A DNA stretch of 16,928 nucleotides, taken from JBGPRB01 sp964422155 (lineage in GTDB: Bacteria > Chloroflexota > Dehalococcoidia > Dehalococcoidales > RBG-16-60-22). This document shows positions 6,731-13,647 of the stretch, piece by piece. The notes beneath the pieces were generated by a model, which had not been told where the DNA came from, did no database searches, and saw only the letters and a program-made list of their open reading frames with translations. The stretch lies in NCBI GenBank assembly GCA_964422155.1, contig CAYQZZ010000043.1, forward strand, positions 1 through 16,928, in the 5' to 3' direction. Each line of letters opens with the position of its first letter. The first letter of the stretch is position 1. The translations under genes were made by a program, and so were the position numbers.

Positions 6731-6798
6731 TGTCATTCTGAGCGAAGCGAAGAATCCGCCCCCCCCACTTCTGGATTCCCGCCTTCGCGGGAATGACA
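6731..6798. repeat. Dispersed inverted-repeat element between rpsJ and rplC
   Basis: Its ends are TGTCATTC (6731-6738) and GAATGACA (6791-6798). The left half carries TGAGCGAAGCGAAGAATCC, sharing the GAGCG-AGCGAAG-AATC core with the element at 185-267. The right half contains a perfect 8-bp hairpin ATTCCCGC-CTTC-GCGGGAAT (6775-6794). A run of eight C joins the halves (6759-6766). Translated on the minus strand the halves give the familiar spurious peptides VIPAKAGIQ and ILRFAQND, which mark two widespread dispersed repeat types. There is no transposase and no obvious target duplication. It would be transcribed inside the ribosomal operon. Confidence 0.8.
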
Positions 6799-6822
6799 AC
6801 AAAGGTTTGAACTGGTGAAATT

Positions 6823-7455
6823 ATGACTGAAGGAATTTTAGGCAAGAAGCTGGGCATGACCCAGGTTTTCGGCGAAGGCGGCAAGACCGAGGCCATAACC
6901 GCTATCGAAGCCGGCCCCTGCACGGTAACGCAGGTAAAAACCGTAGAGAAAGACGGGTACAGCGCGGCGCAGCTCGGCTTCGGGGAAGTGAAAAAACAGA
7001 GAGCCGGCCGGCGGGGAAGCTCCAAAGAGAAAGAGCCGGTAAAATATAAATATCGTCGTGAATTAAGGCTGGATAATAGCCCGGCCATAGAAGCCGGCCA
7101 GAAGATAGATGTCAGCCTGTTTAAAGTCGGAGACATGATTGACATTACCGGCATTTCCAAAGGCAAGGGGTTTGCCGGCGGCGTAAAACGCTATCACTTT
7201 AAAGGCGGCCCCAAAACGCATGGCCAGTCCGACCGCCACCGCGCCCCGGGCTCCATCGGCTCCAATACCACCCCCGGCCGGGTATTTAAAGGTCTACGCA
7301 TGGCGGGGCATATGGGCAGCGAGCGGGTCACCATAATCAACCTGGAAGTGTTAACAGCAGACCCGGCACGCAACCTGCTGCTGGTCAAGGGTGCCGTGCC
7401 CGGCATGACCAACGGTCTGCTGCTGATATGCAAGTCCAAGAGGGGGAAGAAGTAA
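6823..7455 (+). CDS. rplC: 50S ribosomal protein L3
   Basis: L3 is an early assembly protein of the 50S subunit. Its loop reaches towards the peptidyl transferase centre. It has 210 residues, normal length. It begins MTEGILGKKLGMTQVFGEGG, the usual L3 N-terminus, and has DITGISKGKGFAGGVKRYHF, GPKTHGQSDRHRAPGSIG and GRVFKGLRMAGHMGSERVT. The ATG has GGTGA about five bases upstream, a moderate site. A better GGAG (6706-6709) lies far upstream, on the other side of the repeat element. It ends one base before rplD. Confidence 0.96.
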   Translation: MTEGILGKKLGMTQVFGEGGKTEAITAIEAGPCTVTQVKTVEKDGYSAAQLGFGEVKKQRAGRRGSSKEKEPVKYKYRRELRLDNSPAIEAGQKIDVSLFKVGDMIDITGISKGKGFAGGVKRYHFKGGPKTHGQSDRHRAPGSIGSNTTPGRVFKGLRMAGHMGSERVTIINLEVLTADPARNLLLVKGAVPGMTNGLLLICKSKRGKK

Positions 7456-7456
7456 G

Positions 7457-8113
7457 GTGCAAGTCCCAGTTTATAACCTTTCCGGAGAGGTAATCCGGCA
7501 GATTGAAATAAGCGATACCATCTTTGCCGTGCCGTTCAACGAAGCGTTGGTGCACCAGGTAATGGTGGGCATGCGGGCTAACGCCCGCCAGGGAACGGCA
7601 TCGACGAAAACCAGAGGCGCCGTCAGCGGCAGCACCAAGAAGCTTTACCGGCAGAAGGGCACCGGTAATGCCCGCGCCGGTAGCAAAAAATCACCTCTGC
7701 GCCGCGGCGGCGGTATTACCTTCGGGCCGCACCCGAGGGACTACCGACAGGAAATACCCCGCAAAATGCGGCGTTTAGCCCTGAGATGTGTCCTGTCCGC
7801 CAAGGCAGGGGACGGCGAGTTAAAGATACTTGATGGATTCGATTTTACCGAGCCCAGGACCAAGAAGATGATAGAGGTGTTAATCGCTCTGGGAATAGAT
7901 TCTTCGGCTCTCATCGTTACCCCGGCACCGGAGGAAAACGTCATTAAATCAGCCCGCAACTTACCAGAAATTAAAACGATGCCAGCCAACGGTATTAATA
8001 TAATTGATATTCTTTCCCATAAGACGCTACTGATGACCGAGGCTGCGGTACGGGTGGCGGAAAAGCTATGGGGCAACGGATTTAAACAAGGGGGAGATGA
8101 TGCATCTGTATGA
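7457..8113 (+). CDS. rplD: 50S ribosomal protein L4
   Basis: L4 (L4/L1e family) is a primary 23S rRNA binder lining the exit tunnel, and in E. coli it represses the S10 operon. It has 218 residues. The N-terminal strand MQVPVYNLSGEV is followed by the tunnel loop region with NARQGTASTKTRGAVSGSTK, RQKGTGNARAGSKKSPLRRG and GGITFGPHPRDY, then the globular C-domain ending with DILSHKTLLMTEAAVRVAEK. The start is GTG at 7457, one base after the rplC stop, with a GGGGGAAG stretch upstream. The last 17 bases overlap rplW, suggesting coupled translation. Confidence 0.96.
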   Translation: MQVPVYNLSGEVIRQIEISDTIFAVPFNEALVHQVMVGMRANARQGTASTKTRGAVSGSTKKLYRQKGTGNARAGSKKSPLRRGGGITFGPHPRDYRQEIPRKMRRLALRCVLSAKAGDGELKILDGFDFTEPRTKKMIEVLIALGIDSSALIVTPAPEENVIKSARNLPEIKTMPANGINIIDILSHKTLLMTEAAVRVAEKLWGNGFKQGGDDASV

Positions 8114-8384
8114 GGTGCTGCGCCGTCCGCTGATTACCGAAAAAAGCACGGTATTGCAGGCTCAAAACAAATACGCCTTTGAAATAGCCGATGGGGCTAA
8201 CAAGCCGATGATTAAGCAGGCTGTTGAAAAGGCTTTCAAGGTAAAAGTCACCGGAGTTAACGTCATCACCATGCGGGGCAAAACAAAAAGAGTGGGGCGA
8301 CGGCAGGTGCAAACAAACCCCTGGAAAAAAGCGATTGTCACCCTCCAACCGGGGGATAAAATAGAATTCTTTGAAGGTGTTTAG
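8097..8384 (+). CDS. rplW: 50S ribosomal protein L23
   Basis: L23 sits at the polypeptide exit and is the docking site for trigger factor and SRP. It has 95 residues, typical. The protein reads MMHLYEVLRRPLITEKST, then KYAFEIADGANKPMIKQAVE, FKVKVTGVNVI and the basic loop GKTKRVGRRQVQTNPWKKAI. Two consecutive ATGs (8097, 8100) follow an AGGGGGAG. Spacing slightly favours the second, which removes one Met. It starts inside the end of rplD. rplB follows after 18 bases. Confidence 0.95.
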   Translation: MMHLYEVLRRPLITEKSTVLQAQNKYAFEIADGANKPMIKQAVEKAFKVKVTGVNVITMRGKTKRVGRRQVQTNPWKKAIVTLQPGDKIEFFEGV

Positions 8385-8402
8385 AATAAAGGGGGAAGCC
8401 AG

Positions 8403-9230
8403 GTGGCTATAAAAGCATATCGTCCAACCTCTCCCGGCCGACGGGGCATGAGCGGCTATACCTTTGACGAGATAACCAGGGATAAGCCGGAGAAGTCGCT
8501 GCTCGTTGCCAAGAACAAGAAGGCTGGGCGCAACTTCCGCGGGGTAATTACCGTGCGGCACCGGGGAGGCGGGGAAAAACGAAAGCTACGCATCATCGAT
8601 TTTAAGCGGGATAAAACCGATATTCCCGGCCGGGTAGCTTCTATTGAATACGACCCCAACCGCTCGGCACGCATCGCCCTTATCTATTATGTCGACGGGG
8701 AAAAACGCTACATCCTAGCCCCGATAGGACTGAACGTTGGCGATACGGTAATGTCCGGCAATAATGCCGAAATCAAACCGGGGAACGCCATGCCCATGCG
8801 GTCAATGCCGACAGGTATAGACATACATAACATCGAAGTGCAAAAAGGCAGGGGTGGCCAGATGGTGCGCAGCGCCGGGGCATCGGCCCAGCTGATGGTA
8901 AAGGAAGGGGAATACGCCCTGATACGGCTGCCGTCCGGTGAAATCCGCCGTGTCCGCAGCGAATGCATGGCTACCATCGGCCAGATAGGCAACCTCGAGC
9001 ATCAGAATATCAGCCTGGGCAAGGCAGGCCGCAAACGGCACATGGGATGGCGGCCAACCGTTAGAGGCTCCGCCATGAGCCCGCGGGACCATCCCCATGG
9101 CGGCGGCGAAGGCCGCTCACCGATAGGTATGCCCGGCCCGAAGACACCCTGGGGCAAACCGGCCCTGGGCTATAAGACACGTAAGCCGAAGGCTTCCGAT
9201 AAGATGATTGTCAAACGCAGAGGGAAATAG
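8403..9230 (+). CDS. rplB: 50S ribosomal protein L2
   Basis: L2 is a primary 23S rRNA binder needed for subunit association and peptidyl transferase activity. It has 275 residues, the family norm. It contains RGVITVRHRGGGEKRKLR near residues 46-63, the SH3-like domain, GTDIHN-like GIDIHNIEV, and DHPHGGGEGRSPIGMP, in which His230 corresponds to the functionally important E. coli His229. The C-terminus is KTRKPKASDKMIVKRRGK. The start is GTG at 8403 with GGGGGA upstream, giving MAIKAYRPTSPGRRG. Confidence 0.97.
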   Translation: MAIKAYRPTSPGRRGMSGYTFDEITRDKPEKSLLVAKNKKAGRNFRGVITVRHRGGGEKRKLRIIDFKRDKTDIPGRVASIEYDPNRSARIALIYYVDGEKRYILAPIGLNVGDTVMSGNNAEIKPGNAMPMRSMPTGIDIHNIEVQKGRGGQMVRSAGASAQLMVKEGEYALIRLPSGEIRRVRSECMATIGQIGNLEHQNISLGKAGRKRHMGWRPTVRGSAMSPRDHPHGGGEGRSPIGMPGPKTPWGKPALGYKTRKPKASDKMIVKRRGK

Positions 9231-9247
9231 GCGGTTAGAGAGGGAAA

Positions 9248-9520
9248 ATGTCAAGGTCAACCAAAAAAGGGCCGGCAATCGACGAAAAGCTGATGAAGCA
9301 CGTAGATGCCGTGATACGCTCCGGCCAGAAAACCGTAATAAAAACCTGGTCGAGAAGGTCAACCATACTACCGCAGATGGTGGGGCTCACCATCGGCGTC
9401 CATGACGGCAGGAGACATGTACCCATCTATATCAATGAGAATATGGTAGGCCATAAACTGGGGGAATTCGCCCCCACGCGCACCTTCAGAGGGCACGGGA
9501 CCAAAGCAGATAAAGAGTAA
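9248..9520 (+). CDS. rpsS: 30S ribosomal protein S19
   Basis: S19 is in the 30S head, paired with S13 and close to the A-site tRNA. It has 90 residues, standard. Family landmarks are MSRSTKKGPAIDEKLMKHV, IKTWSRRSTILPQMVGLTI, VHDGRRHVPIYINENMVGH and KLGEFAPTRTFRGHGTK. ATG at 9248 with a GAGAGGG directly upstream. It lies 17 bases after rplB in canonical S10 order. Confidence 0.97.
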   Translation: MSRSTKKGPAIDEKLMKHVDAVIRSGQKTVIKTWSRRSTILPQMVGLTIGVHDGRRHVPIYINENMVGHKLGEFAPTRTFRGHGTKADKE

Positions 9521-9544
9521 CCTGAGATAAGGTATAAAAGAAAA

Positions 9545-9883
9545 GTGGAAGTTAAAGCTGTAGCTAAAAACACAGGCATACCCGCCAGCAAGGTACGTCC
9601 GCTGGTGGATATGGTGCGGGGTAAAAAGGTAGACGAGGCGCTGAATTTGCTCCGGTTTACACCAACACCCAAGGCGAAGCTTGTCGCCAAAGTGGTAAGG
9701 TCAGCGGCGGCAAATGCCGAAAATAATTTTCAGATGGACCCCGCCGACCTGAAGGTTGTTAAAATCTATGTCGATGAGGCGCGAGGTATGCGCCGGTTCA
9801 AGGCACGGTCGAGGGGGCGGGCAAGCCCTATACGGAAGAATTCCAGCCACATTACAGTGATAGTTGCTGAGCAGGAGGGCTAA
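9545..9883 (+). CDS. rplV: 50S ribosomal protein L22
   Basis: L22 contacts all 23S rRNA domains and its hairpin lines the exit tunnel near the macrolide site. It has 112 residues, normal. Visible are VKAVAKNTGIPASKVRPLVD, VRGKKVDEALNLLRFTPTPK, AAANAENNFQMD and the tunnel hairpin with MRRFKARSRGRASPIRKNSSH. The start is GTG at 9545, set by homology. The ribosome site is weak (an AAGG about 14 bases away and an A-rich stretch). Its TAA is immediately followed by the rpsC start, with no spacer. Confidence 0.95.
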   Translation: MEVKAVAKNTGIPASKVRPLVDMVRGKKVDEALNLLRFTPTPKAKLVAKVVRSAAANAENNFQMDPADLKVVKIYVDEARGMRRFKARSRGRASPIRKNSSHITVIVAEQEG

Positions 9884-11218
9884 TTGGGTCACAAAGTTCA
9901 CCCGACGGGTTTCAGACTTGGAATCATCAAAGGCTGGCAGTCCAAATGGTATAGCGAAGCGCATTATGCCGAGTTTATCCAGGAAGATAACAAGCTACGG
10001 GAGGACATTAAAGCAAAATACCCTGAAGCAGGTATCTCCCTGATAGCGATTGACCGCCAGGCCAAGGATGTAACTATCACTTTACACACTGCCCGACCCG
10101 GTATCGTTATCGGGAGAGGTGGACAGCGGGTTGACGAAATGAGGCAGCACCTCGAGGCACTCATCGGGAAGAAAATCCGATTAAATATCCAGGAGATCCG
10201 TCAACCGGAACTGGATGCTTATCTGGTAGCAAGGTCGGTAGCCGAGCAGATAGAGCGCCGGGTTGCCTACCGGCGAGCGATGAAACAGGCTATCTTCCGC
10301 ACCATTCAGTCGGGAGCCAAAGGCATCAAGGTCAGCGCCGCCGGCAGACTGGCTAACGCTGAAATCGCCCGCCGCCAGACTTTACATGAGGGGCAGGTGC
10401 CCCTCCATACGTTGCGGGCTGATATCGATTACGGTTTTACCGAGGCGCACACTACCCTGGGGCGCATCGGTGTGAAAGTATGGATATATAAGGGACAGGT
10501 TCTGCCCGAAGTCAAGACGGCAGAGGCAGAGGAGAAGCCTGCCGAAGCGGTGGCTGAGGCAGCTCCCGCCGCCGTACCGGAAGAAAAACCGGTCGAGGTA
10601 GCTGCCAGAGTTATTACCGTTGCCGTACCGGAAGAAAAACCGGTCGAGGTGGCTGTTAAAGCAGCTCCTGCGGCTGTAGCAGAAGAAAAACCTGTAAAGG
10701 CAAAGGCTAAAGCGGCCCCTGCGGCAGCACCGGAGGAAAAACCGCCTAAGGCAAAGGCTAAAGCGGCTCCTGCGGCAGCACCGGAGGAGAAACCGACCAG
10801 GGCAAAGGCTAAAGCGGCTCCTGCGGCTGTAGAAGAAGAAAAACCGCCTAAGGCAAAGGCTAAAGCGGCTCCCACGGCTGTAGCAGAAGAGAAACCGCCT
10901 AAGGCAAAGGCTAAAGCGGCTCCTGCGGCGGCACCGGAAGAAAAACCGTCCAAAGCAAAGGCTAAAGCAGCTCCTGCGGCTGTAGAAGAAGAGAAACCGT
11001 CCAAAGCAAAGGCTAAAGCAGCTCCTGCGGCGGCACCGGAAGAAAAACCGCCTAAGGCAAAGGCGAAAAGAGCCGTTAAAGCAGCCGAAACCAAGGCACC
11101 TGAAGCTGAGGTAGTGAAATCTAAAGCAGAAGAAGAAAAACCGCCGGCACCCAAAAAACGCCGGAAGACAACTACAGCCAAAGCTGACGAAACACCGTCA
11201 GATGTAACTGAGAAATAG
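9884..11218 (+). CDS. rpsC: 30S ribosomal protein S3 with long repetitive C-terminal tail
   Basis: S3 forms part of the mRNA entry channel and its helicase activity. The conserved core is residues 1-208: MGHKVHPTGFRLGIIKGWQS, a KH domain with the GRGG loop at 77-80, Arg130/Arg131/Lys134 equivalent to the E. coli helicase residues, and RADIDYGFTEAHTTLGRIGVKVW with YKGQ. The total is 444 residues, about twice the usual 210-240. The extra 236 residues are Ala/Lys/Glu/Pro-rich. They contain eleven in-register 17-residue repeats (216-402), then a lysine/arginine cluster KKRRK (424-428) and a polar end. The frame stays open through the repeats and the stop is immediately before rplP, so the tail is a genuine part of the reading frame. 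The start is TTG at 9884 with a strong GGAGG six bases upstream; the core N-terminus confirms it. Confidence 0.95.
   Translation: MGHKVHPTGFRLGIIKGWQSKWYSEAHYAEFIQEDNKLREDIKAKYPEAGISLIAIDRQAKDVTITLHTARPGIVIGRGGQRVDEMRQHLEALIGKKIRLNIQEIRQPELDAYLVARSVAEQIERRVAYRRAMKQAIFRTIQSGAKGIKVSAAGRLANAEIARRQTLHEGQVPLHTLRADIDYGFTEAHTTLGRIGVKVWIYKGQVLPEVKTAEAEEKPAEAVAEAAPAAVPEEKPVEVAARVITVAVPEEKPVEVAVKAAPAAVAEEKPVKAKAKAAPAAAPEEKPPKAKAKAAPAAAPEEKPTRAKAKAAPAAVEEEKPPKAKAKAAPTAVAEEKPPKAKAKAAPAAAPEEKPSKAKAKAAPAAVEEEKPSKAKAKAAPAAAPEEKPPKAKAKRAVKAAETKAPEAEVVKSKAEEEKPPAPKKRRKTTTAKADETPSDVTEK
10529..11089 (+). repeat. Eleven tandem 51-bp coding repeats in the rpsC tail
   Basis: 561 bases equal 11 units of 51 bases with no indel. 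The consensus peptide is EEKPPKAKAKAAPAAAP. Units 1-3 (10529-10681) are divergent and acidic (VEVA or AEAVAE in place of KAKAK). Units 4-10 (10682-11038) are close to identical. Unit 11 is degenerate in its second half. Units 9 and 10 share an unbroken identical core (codons 3-14). Unit ends alternate between forms GTA-GAA and GCA-CCG, as expected from slippage or unequal exchange. Confidence 0.95.
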
Positions 11219-11231
11219 GAAGAGGGCAAGG

Positions 11232-11672
11232 ATGCAACAACCTAAGCGTGTAAAATATCGGAAGGCTCATAGGGGAAGCCGCCGCGGTAAAGCCCACTCG
11301 GGCAATACCATCGGTTTTGGCGATTACGGTCTTCAGGCACTGGAATCAGCCTGGGTAACCAGCGCTCAAATTGAGGCGGCGCGGCGTGCCATTACCCGCC
11401 ATATCCGCCGCGGCGGTCAGGTCTGGATACGCATTTTCCCGGATAAACCGGCCACCAAGAAGCCGGCGGAAACCCGTATGGGCAGCGGCAAGGGCCTCCC
11501 GGACCACTGGGTAGCTGTGGTCAAAGCCGGAAAGATAATGTTTGAAATGGCTGGAGTTGGTGAAAACGTGGCCAAGGAGGCGATACGCCTGGCCGCGCAC
11601 AAACTGCCGTTGAAGACCCGTTTTGTTTTTAAAGAAACTGCCACGGCCATGAGCAGCGAGGCGGCAAAATAG
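11232..11672 (+). CDS. rplP: 50S ribosomal protein L16
   Basis: L16 binds near the A site of the 50S subunit and is a late assembly protein. It has 146 residues, normal. It begins MQQPKRVKYRKAHRGSRRGK, with GNTIGFGDYGLQALESAWVT, ARRAITRHIRRGGQVWIRIF, ETRMGSGKGLPDHWVAVVK and the C-terminal KLPLKTRFVF. ATG at 11232 with AGAGGG six bases upstream; 13 bases after the extended rpsC, so the S3 tail has not disturbed operon order. Confidence 0.97.
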   Translation: MQQPKRVKYRKAHRGSRRGKAHSGNTIGFGDYGLQALESAWVTSAQIEAARRAITRHIRRGGQVWIRIFPDKPATKKPAETRMGSGKGLPDHWVAVVKAGKIMFEMAGVGENVAKEAIRLAAHKLPLKTRFVFKETATAMSSEAAK

Positions 11673-11684
11673 GGAGTTAATGCT

Positions 11685-11882
11685 TTGAAATTAAAGGAAT
11701 TCAGAGACCTCAGCACCGAAGATTTAACGAAGCAACTGGAGGAATCTCACCAGGAGCTTTTCAACCTCCGCTTTCGTCTCACTACCAAGCAATTGGTGAA
11801 CCATCGCGAAGTACGGAGGGTTAAGAAAAAGATTGCCCGATTGAACACCCTGCTCACGGAAAGAGAACTGGGTATAAGGTAG
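11685..11882 (+). CDS. rpmC: 50S ribosomal protein L29
   Basis: L29 is a small helical hairpin at the exit tunnel beside L23. It has 65 residues, normal. It reads KLKEFRDLSTEDLTKQLEE, HQELFNLRFRLTTKQLVN and VKKKIARLNTLLTERELGI, all family-typical. The start is TTG at 11685 with AGGGAG nine bases upstream. A nearby ATG at 11680 is out of frame and leads straight to a stop. Confidence 0.95.
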   Translation: MKLKEFRDLSTEDLTKQLEESHQELFNLRFRLTTKQLVNHREVRRVKKKIARLNTLLTERELGIR

Positions 11883-11893
11883 GATTGGAAACT

Positions 11894-12178
11894 ATGGAAG
11901 CAAAGCGCAAGACCAGGTTCGGTAAAGTTATCAGCGATAAGATGGACAAGACCGTGGTCGTCGCCGTGGATACACCCAGGCGTCACCCGCTGTATAAGAA
12001 GACCATCAGGAGAATCGTTAAATATTACGTTCACGACGAAAAGAAACAGAGCAAGACGGGCGATACGGTAAAGATTGAGGAAACCCGCCCTACCTCCAAA
12101 CTCAAGAGATGGCGGGTAGTGGAAATAGTGACCAAAGGCGAAGTGGCTGAGATTAAGCCCGAAGAAATAACAACCTAG
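11894..12178 (+). CDS. rpsQ: 30S ribosomal protein S17
   Basis: S17 is a primary 16S rRNA binder with an OB fold, in the 5' domain. From ATG 11894 it has 94 residues: MEAKRKTRFGKVISDKMDKT, VVVAVDTPRRHPLYKKTIRR, KYYVHDEKKQSKTGDTVKIE and ETRPTSKLKRWRVVEI. An in-frame TTG at 11885 would add MET, but it sits next to the rpmC stop. AGGA at 11881-11884 is spaced for the ATG, so the ATG is preferred. It lies directly after rpmC. Confidence 0.95.
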   Translation: MEAKRKTRFGKVISDKMDKTVVVAVDTPRRHPLYKKTIRRIVKYYVHDEKKQSKTGDTVKIEETRPTSKLKRWRVVEIVTKGEVAEIKPEEITT

Positions 12179-12196
12179 GATTGTGGTGAAACAGAC

Positions 12197-12565
12197 ATGA
12201 TTCAAATGCAGACCAGACTTAAGGTAGCCGATAACTCCGGTGCACGGGAAATTATGTGTATCAATGTCCTCGGCGGCACCCGCAGGAAATATGCGTATCT
12301 AGGAGATACCATTGTCGCTTCGGTAAAAAAGGCCATACCGAACTCAGCGACCAAGAAGGGCGATGTGGTGCGGGCCGTCGTTATCCGGACGGCACATCCG
12401 TACCGGCGCGCTGATGGTTCTTATATCAGATTTGATGAAAATGCTGCGGTGATTCTTACCGATAAGAATAATCCCAAGGGGACACGTATCTTCGGGCCGG
12501 TAGCCAGGGAATTGAGAGAGAAGCAATACACCAAGATTGTTTCCCTGGCGCCGGAGGTATTATAA
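12197..12565 (+). CDS. rplN: 50S ribosomal protein L14
   Basis: L14 is at the subunit interface and forms an intersubunit bridge; it also binds the silencing factor RsfS in many bacteria. It has 122 residues, exact family length: MIQMQTRLKVADNSGAREIM, KKAIPNSATKKGDVVRAVVI, RADGSYIRFDENAAVILTDK, GTRIFGPVARELREKQYTKI and SLAPEVL. ATG with GGTGA upstream. First gene of what would be the spc segment. No promoter or terminator separates it from rpsQ (18 bases). Confidence 0.97.
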   Translation: MIQMQTRLKVADNSGAREIMCINVLGGTRRKYAYLGDTIVASVKKAIPNSATKKGDVVRAVVIRTAHPYRRADGSYIRFDENAAVILTDKNNPKGTRIFGPVARELREKQYTKIVSLAPEVL

Positions 12566-12579
12566 AGGCAGAGAAGACT

Positions 12580-12891
12580 ATGAAGATAAGGAAAGACGAT
12601 ACCGTGCTGGTTATCACGGGGAAAGACAAGGGTAAAAAGGGTAAGGTCCGCTTTGCCTACCCCAAGAAACAGCAGGTGATAGTTGAAGGCATCAACTTTA
12701 TTAAGAAGCACTCTAAAGCCAGGGGGGCTGTCCGTCAGGCCGGCATTATCGACCTGGAGGCGCCTCTTGATATTTCCAATGTCATGTTACTCTGCAATAA
12801 ATGCAATAAGCCCGGACGCATCGGCAGTAAAAAGCTGGAAGATGGCCGGATGGTCAGGTTCTGCCGCGCCTGCCGTGAGGTGATTGATTAA
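12580..12891 (+). CDS. rplX: 50S ribosomal protein L24
   Basis: L24 initiates 50S assembly. It has 103 residues with a KOW motif in DDTVLVITGKDKGKKGKVRF and the downstream VIVEGINFIKKHSK. The C-terminal half carries two Cys pairs, Cys72-x2-Cys75 and Cys95-x2-Cys98 (LLCNKCNKPGRIG and VRFCRACREVID), as in many non-proteobacterial L24 proteins, consistent with a zinc ribbon. Its TAA is immediately followed by the rplE ATG. Confidence 0.96.
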   Translation: MKIRKDDTVLVITGKDKGKKGKVRFAYPKKQQVIVEGINFIKKHSKARGAVRQAGIIDLEAPLDISNVMLLCNKCNKPGRIGSKKLEDGRMVRFCRACREVID

Positions 12892-13443
12892 ATGGCAAGA
12901 CTGAAACAAAAATACCGGGAAGAAGCTATACCCCGCCTGATGGAAATTTGCGGGTATAAAAACATTATGCAGGTGCCGCGCCTTGAGAAAATAGTGCTCA
13001 ATATCGGCATGGGTGAAGCTATTTCCAATGCCAAGGCGCTGGAAGCGGCGGAGCAGGACCTGGTGGCCATCGCCGGGCAGCATGCGTTGACCACCCGCTC
13101 TAAAAAATCTATCGCCGCTTTCCGATTGAGGACGGGGATGCCCATCGGCCTGAAGGTAACGCTGCGGGGGGAACGCATGTATGATTTCTTTGATAAGCTG
13201 GTAAATGCGGTACTGCCCCGCATGCACGAGTTCCAGGGTGTCTCCACGGATTCCTTCGATGGCCGCGGCAATTATACCCTGGGGCTCAAGGAACAAATTC
13301 TGTTCCCTGAAATCGAGTATGATAAGATTGACAAGATACGTGGTATGGAAATAACCATCATCACCACGGCCAAGAACGACGAGGATGGCAAACACTTGCT
13401 GGAACTGCTGGGGATGCCTTTCGCCAAGGATGGAGTGAGTTAG
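12892..13443 (+). CDS. rplE: 50S ribosomal protein L5
   Basis: L5 binds 5S rRNA and contacts the P-site tRNA. It has 183 residues, normal. Landmarks are MARLKQKYREEAIPRLMEIC, IMQVPRLEKIVLNIGMGEAI, QHALTTRSKKSIAAFRLRTG, MPIGLKVTLRGERMYDFFDK, GRGNYTLGLKEQILFPEIEY and the C-terminal AKNDEDGKHLLELLGMPF. ATG directly abuts the rplX stop, with GAGGTGAT about 11 bases upstream inside rplX, so coupled initiation is likely. Confidence 0.97.
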   Translation: MARLKQKYREEAIPRLMEICGYKNIMQVPRLEKIVLNIGMGEAISNAKALEAAEQDLVAIAGQHALTTRSKKSIAAFRLRTGMPIGLKVTLRGERMYDFFDKLVNAVLPRMHEFQGVSTDSFDGRGNYTLGLKEQILFPEIEYDKIDKIRGMEITIITTAKNDEDGKHLLELLGMPFAKDGVS

Positions 13444-13445
13444 CT

Positions 13446-13631
13446 ATGGCCAAGAAGTCGATGATATTAAAATCACAACGAACGCCCCGATATCCAGTGC
13501 GGAAGCATAACCGCTGCAAACTATGCGGGCGGCCTCGCGCCTATATCCGCAAGTTCGGCATATGCCGGATATGTTTTCGGCATCTGGCTCTTGAAGCCCA
13601 ACTTCCCGGAGTGAGAAAATCTAGCTGGTAA
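13446..13631 (+). CDS. rpsN: 30S ribosomal protein S14, zinc-binding type Z
   Basis: S14 is in the 30S head near the A site. It has 61 residues with CKLC (Cys24, Cys27) and CRIC (Cys40, Cys43), the C+ zinc form of S14 (also called rpsZ), not the 101-residue zinc-free form. It ends with LPGVRKSSW, the type-Z signature. It starts two bases after the rplE stop. A zinc-dependent S14 is typical of Gram-positive, Chloroflexota and related lineages. No zinc-independent paralogue is seen here. Confidence 0.97.
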   Translation: MAKKSMILKSQRTPRYPVRKHNRCKLCGRPRAYIRKFGICRICFRHLALEAQLPGVRKSSW

Positions 13632-13647
13632 GCTAAAGAAGGAATGT

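Noticed and set aside
6711..7166. Minus-strand frame of 151 residues over the rplC start
   Set aside because: It contains the spurious peptides VIPAKAGIQ and ILRFAQND from the repeat element and runs antisense through conserved rplC.
10429..11229. 266-residue minus-strand open frame rich in Gly, Ala, Phe and Ser opposite rpsC
   Set aside because: It exists because the 51-bp repeat keeps the antisense frame free of stops. It is the mirror of the S3 tail and has no ribosome site or family.
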